Source of the DNA: Hypsibius dujardini
Lineage: Eukaryota; Tardigrada; Eutardigrada; Parachela; Hypsibiidae
DNA length: 24,732 nt
Reading direction: 5' to 3'
NCBI GenBank assembly: GCA_001579985.1
Contig: LRSR01005098.1
Coordinates: 1 to 24,732 of the forward strand
Under the pieces are notes generated by a model that saw only the letters and a list, made by a program, of their open reading frames with translations, searched no databases and was not told the DNA's origin. How positions within the stretch are numbered: position 1 is the stretch's first letter; the number at the start of each line of letters is the position of its first letter. Positions 21,182 to 24,732 of the stretch are shown here, piece after piece. The translations under genes and the position numbers were made by a program.

Positions 21182-22608
21182 GAGTGAGGGTGAGGTGGGC
21201 TTTTGTCTGATGATGATCTAGATTAAACTGCCGCGGACTTTGCTTTTATTTGGCTCTGGGCATGCTGTGTGCATCTCCTTCCTACTAACTAATGACATAC
21301 ATTCACATTACACACAACCACCGATAAGGACATTTTTTCTGGCTGGCCTCTCGTGGACTGGAGAGTTCTTTCTTTCCTTCTTGTAGCATACCTAAGTTAG
21401 GTTAGCATGATCGGTCACGCGCCTTTAACACATTCCACATTCTGATTACGTGAGTCAAAGCAACGATACGAAACCACAGGTACAAGTACAACTGTAGTAG
21501 TGCTACAGTAGTTGCTTTATTTCTGGCTGCAACTTCACTTTCCTTCCTTCCATCCATATATTCCATCTTTCCGTCTACCATCTCAGCTTCACTGCTTTCT
21601 CAGTTCGCGATAAAAGCGTCCTTCTGTTTCCAATGTGGCTGGATAATGAATCAATATAGAGAGCGGCCATTTGACTGACCGGCAGTTCCCAACCAAGTGC
21701 AATCTCCTTGCTCTTTACCTTCCTCTGCGTGTGGAAACCGAAAGTAAAACAGTAAGTCGCCGCTAACTTCCTCGCTTCATTTTAGATAAATGGCTTTTTT
21801 TAGAAATGTAATACCTCAAAATGCGGAAATTGATGAAGCAAATTAGTTACAAGAGAAGGCGGGGACTAAAGATCCCAGACGGCCAAGCCAAGAGGTCTAG
21901 ACTAGTTCTAGTACATGTGTGTGTGAATGAATAGGCTCTTTTCACTGAGACTACTGTAGTTTTTCTCTGTTCCTGCCAAATGCGCAACAAAGTAAAATTT
22001 GAGAGAAGCGGCCGCGCATATAACCTTTATTATCTTTAACCGCCTTACCTTTTAATTTCTAGCATCAGAATCGATATTATGTTAAGAATGTGAATCATAC
22101 GTTTATTCAAACTATTATTTATTGTACCCTTCAAACGATGAAATAGTAATACATATTTGATTTGATTTATTGGATAGCCAGGTTGGCTGGAAAGTAGTAG
22201 ATTGTGGTCCCGGTACATTGTTAGAAAAAGTTTGAGAAGGAAGTTTAAAGAGATCTTCTAGCCTAGAACATATCCACAAGTCATCCGTCAGATCTTTTCG
22301 CGAATGAATATGTTCATAATCTCAAAGAAGACTTGGTGTCACCAGCGGCAGTCTTGTTCTTACAATAGAAGCTGTCCGGTTCCTTCGCAGCGTCCGCCTA
22401 CAATCTCGGAAAGGGATGAGTTTCCGCAGGTAGGCCGGTGCGGACGAGTCTCCGAACCTTTTGAGAATCCGGTAAAGCCAGACAGCGTCATATATGGATC
22501 ATCTTAGTCATTTTCAATTTTCTAAACACTTACGATACATGCCACACCACGTTGAAGTCTACATAACACTCCGGGATGTCCCTTTAATGAATTTCTTATT
22601 CTTCCCAG

Positions 22609-22918
22609 ATTCTAAGATCGAAGGTGGATTAAATTGGTCAAGCGAGTGGAGGAAGATTCCTGCATTGCTCAAGCTAAACAGAGGACTTCCCTTAAGAGTA
22701 GGCTACGCCCTCATGAGGACTCTGATTCCATTGGAACCCAGAGCCACCTTCAGGGACGCTGAAAACGCCCCAACAAGACAATTTTCCCTTAAGATGTCAA
22801 AAACAGTGGAAAATGACGGTAAGAATGAATAATTTGCGTTACCAAACAACACTAACTTTTCGTGTCTAAATGTCTTTCGTACAAGCGTGCAGCCCCAACT
22901 CTCAAGTTCATACGTTGA
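22609..22918 (+). other. Weak candidate: orphan exon pair of an unidentified gene
   Basis: A 210-base open stretch (22609-22818) lies between a strong acceptor (TTCTTATTCTTCCCAG ending at 22608) and a strong donor (G then GTAAGA at 22819). Only one phase is open, and both ends have phase 1. It encodes about 70 residues including LNWSSEWRKIPALLKLN and LMRTLIPLEPRATFRD. A possible terminal exon at 22893-22918 would join in frame after a 74-base intron and end at TGA 22916-22918. I recognise no family. No upstream exon with a matching phase could be found: the frame needed before the GTAAAG donor at 22471 contains TGA. It may therefore be chance. Confidence 0.25.
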
Positions 22919-24732
22919 TGGACTTTCCTCTTTAATGAGTATGGCTCGTGATTGCTCAAGTACAATAGCTAAATTCTTTTATACACACCACAAACAATCG
23001 AATTGAACATCCTTCGTTATGACGTAACCAGAGGTGACCTGCGGCCAGAGAAAGTTGCGAGCGAGGTGAGCCGTGAGCGGTCAAGTTGGTCGTACTTGCC
23101 GATCTGAAGGCTCAAGTAGCCTTTGTTTAGTACAATTGCCAATCAAGACAATGTCTACTCATAATTGTCACCTAACAGAGCGGACGTAATAACTCCGTCA
23201 ACTACCTATTCACATGGAAGGGATAATGTGCCGGCAGTAAAAGTGTCCTTCTAGCGATGTCCGATAGGCTTCTTTTCCTTCTCCAACATAACACGTTTAG
23301 ATTACTCTACCGGTCAAAATGAACCTTTTTACTCTAGTGTTTAATATTTTGCACGCAGGCCAGTCGCGTGCCTTTTGTGATGGGAGGGAGGGGGGATGAA
23401 GACACAATATAATGGACGTATCATAACTGGGATTCCTTTTGTCTGAGAGAATGTCCGGGATGGGAACGCGGGATGAAAGCATCTTTTTATGGGAATCAGG
23501 GAAGCGAATAGAGTGAAAAATGCCATCCATTCGCGAATGGGAGAGAAGGCTCTCCGTTCACTGCAGAAAGGCAAGTCATACTAGATGAGAGCAATAAAGA
23601 AAAAGGAAATGAATGATATGATATGTCGTCCCATCTGTGAAAGTGCTTTGCTTTCTTTTTCTTTTCCCCTATACGCGACCGAGGAAAGAGGAGAGCGGAA
23701 AGAGGAAAGAGCCGCTGTCTGCTTCTGTAGTAGTCTCTGACCCCGACAACACACAAATCATGTCTATACTCTCGACGTGGTGTGGCTCTTGGAATTGTCA
23801 GCTTCTTTTAAGCGTACAGTAGATTGCGTTACTAATCATGAGTTAGAATAAGGACACTGGAACATGAAAAGGTTGTAAATAGCAAAGAACGCCATTCTTG
23901 ACCAGTATATTTTTATATGTTATTAATAATGATTAAAGCTAAAGTTACAAATGTGACCTTCGGATCCCAGGTACCTAACATATTTAATGTCGCATAACTT
24001 TTGCTTCATGTTCGTTTTGTTAAACTGAAAATTGTAGACATTGTTTATTGTCCATTGTCAGTAGAGACTGAAATGAATGGGTCTGAGATGTGCAAGTTCA
24101 AATGGAAGCCATTGGATGAGGGGCCAGATTCTGTTTGCAGAAGGGCTCAGTAAAGGACAAGTCAAACACAGACGCGTGCGTCCGAGCTTACTCCTATTCC
24201 GCATTTCCCTTCTATTTTGCGCGGTCTGAGGTGGAAGCATGTGCATGTACAAGTGTTATTAGCGACAACTCTCGTCGTACTTTAATTTGTGCCTTCTGCA
24301 ACTGACTTGAAAAACCTTTGCTCCATTCGAGGCATAACTGTTCTCGTGGGTTTGTTGGTTCGACACCGTCCAATTTTTGCTGGATGCCGAAATGATTATC
24401 ATGAACAAGAGGATAATATTGATTGGTAGAGGTAATTGGATTAAAACGGGAAAAGTAATTTGTCCAGCCAAAAGCAATATTTTCCTACAAGAAAGACTAC
24501 TCTGTACCGGTAATTGGGTTGAGCTCACATGTTACTGTTAGTTGAACGGTAAATGTCAATAGGTTATGTATTATAGAGCAATGGTTCCTAAAAAATGTCT
24601 TGTTTATATCATTTTATTTGAACCGAACAGATACTATTAAGTGGGTCGCGCATTCTTCGTGCAAGTCCAAGGAAAGAAAATGCACGGTCGGTGATGGGAA
24701 GCATGCGCATCCAGGGAGGGAAGGAGAGAGGG
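22919..24732. other. Right end of the window, no gene recognised
   Basis: Open frames on both strands here are under 90 codons with no recognisable motifs, and several begin at non-ATG codons. No tRNA, tandem array or transposon end was seen. Confidence 0.4.

Noticed and set aside
24357-24367. GGTTCGACACC resembling a tRNA B box
   Set aside because: No A box, acceptor stem or cloverleaf can be drawn around it on either strand.
1-24732. CRISPR arrays, operons and prokaryotic elements
   Set aside because: The window is spliced eukaryotic DNA; no regularly spaced identical repeats with unique spacers were seen.

Overview
This is eukaryotic nuclear DNA from an animal. Its genes are split by spliceosomal introns with GT..AG ends, and it carries an Iroquois-class TALE homeobox gene, a class known only from animals. 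The other two genes are single-copy-type housekeeping genes, and their splice sites could be resolved by eye because every exon junction keeps the reading frame. Mostly short introns (58-100 bases), intergenic DNA rich in short palindromes such as GTAC/TAGTAC, and a generally invertebrate look would fit a non-bilaterian animal such as a sponge. That placement is inference and not proven here.

Layout. 1-1102: upstream region and probable 5' UTR of the Iroquois gene. 1103-7409 (+): Iroquois homeobox gene, 6 coding exons, 650 aa, with comparatively long introns. 7410-8699: its 3' flank, no other gene seen. 8700-10140: a repeat island. A degenerate array of ~20-bp units runs one way (8700-9685) and in inverted orientation (about 9780-10140). 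A 703-bp terminal-inverted-repeat transposon (8737-9439, TTA target duplication) sits inside one unit. 10801-13335 (+): WDFY1/2-type WD40-FYVE gene, 13 coding exons, 421 aa. 13769-15912 (-): STUB1/CHIP, TPR plus U-box ubiquitin ligase, 9 coding exons, 298 aa, tail-to-tail with the WDFY gene. 15913-17300: STUB1 upstream region with a GC box and a duplicated composite motif containing perfect TGACGTCA sites. 17300-24732: mostly gene-poor DNA with simple repeats and one weakly supported orphan exon pair at 22609-22918.

The three genes do not form a pathway. Iroquois is a developmental DNA-binding regulator. The WDFY protein is expected on PI3P-positive early endosomes. CHIP ubiquitinates Hsp70/Hsp90 clients. 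They show a clear architectural contrast: long introns in the regulator, compact introns in the two housekeeping genes.

I did not find a convincing new biological system. The signals most worth checking are the nested transposon within the inverted 20-bp array, the cluster of CRE palindromes around STUB1, a substitution at a normally conserved U-box position, and the orphan exon pair.
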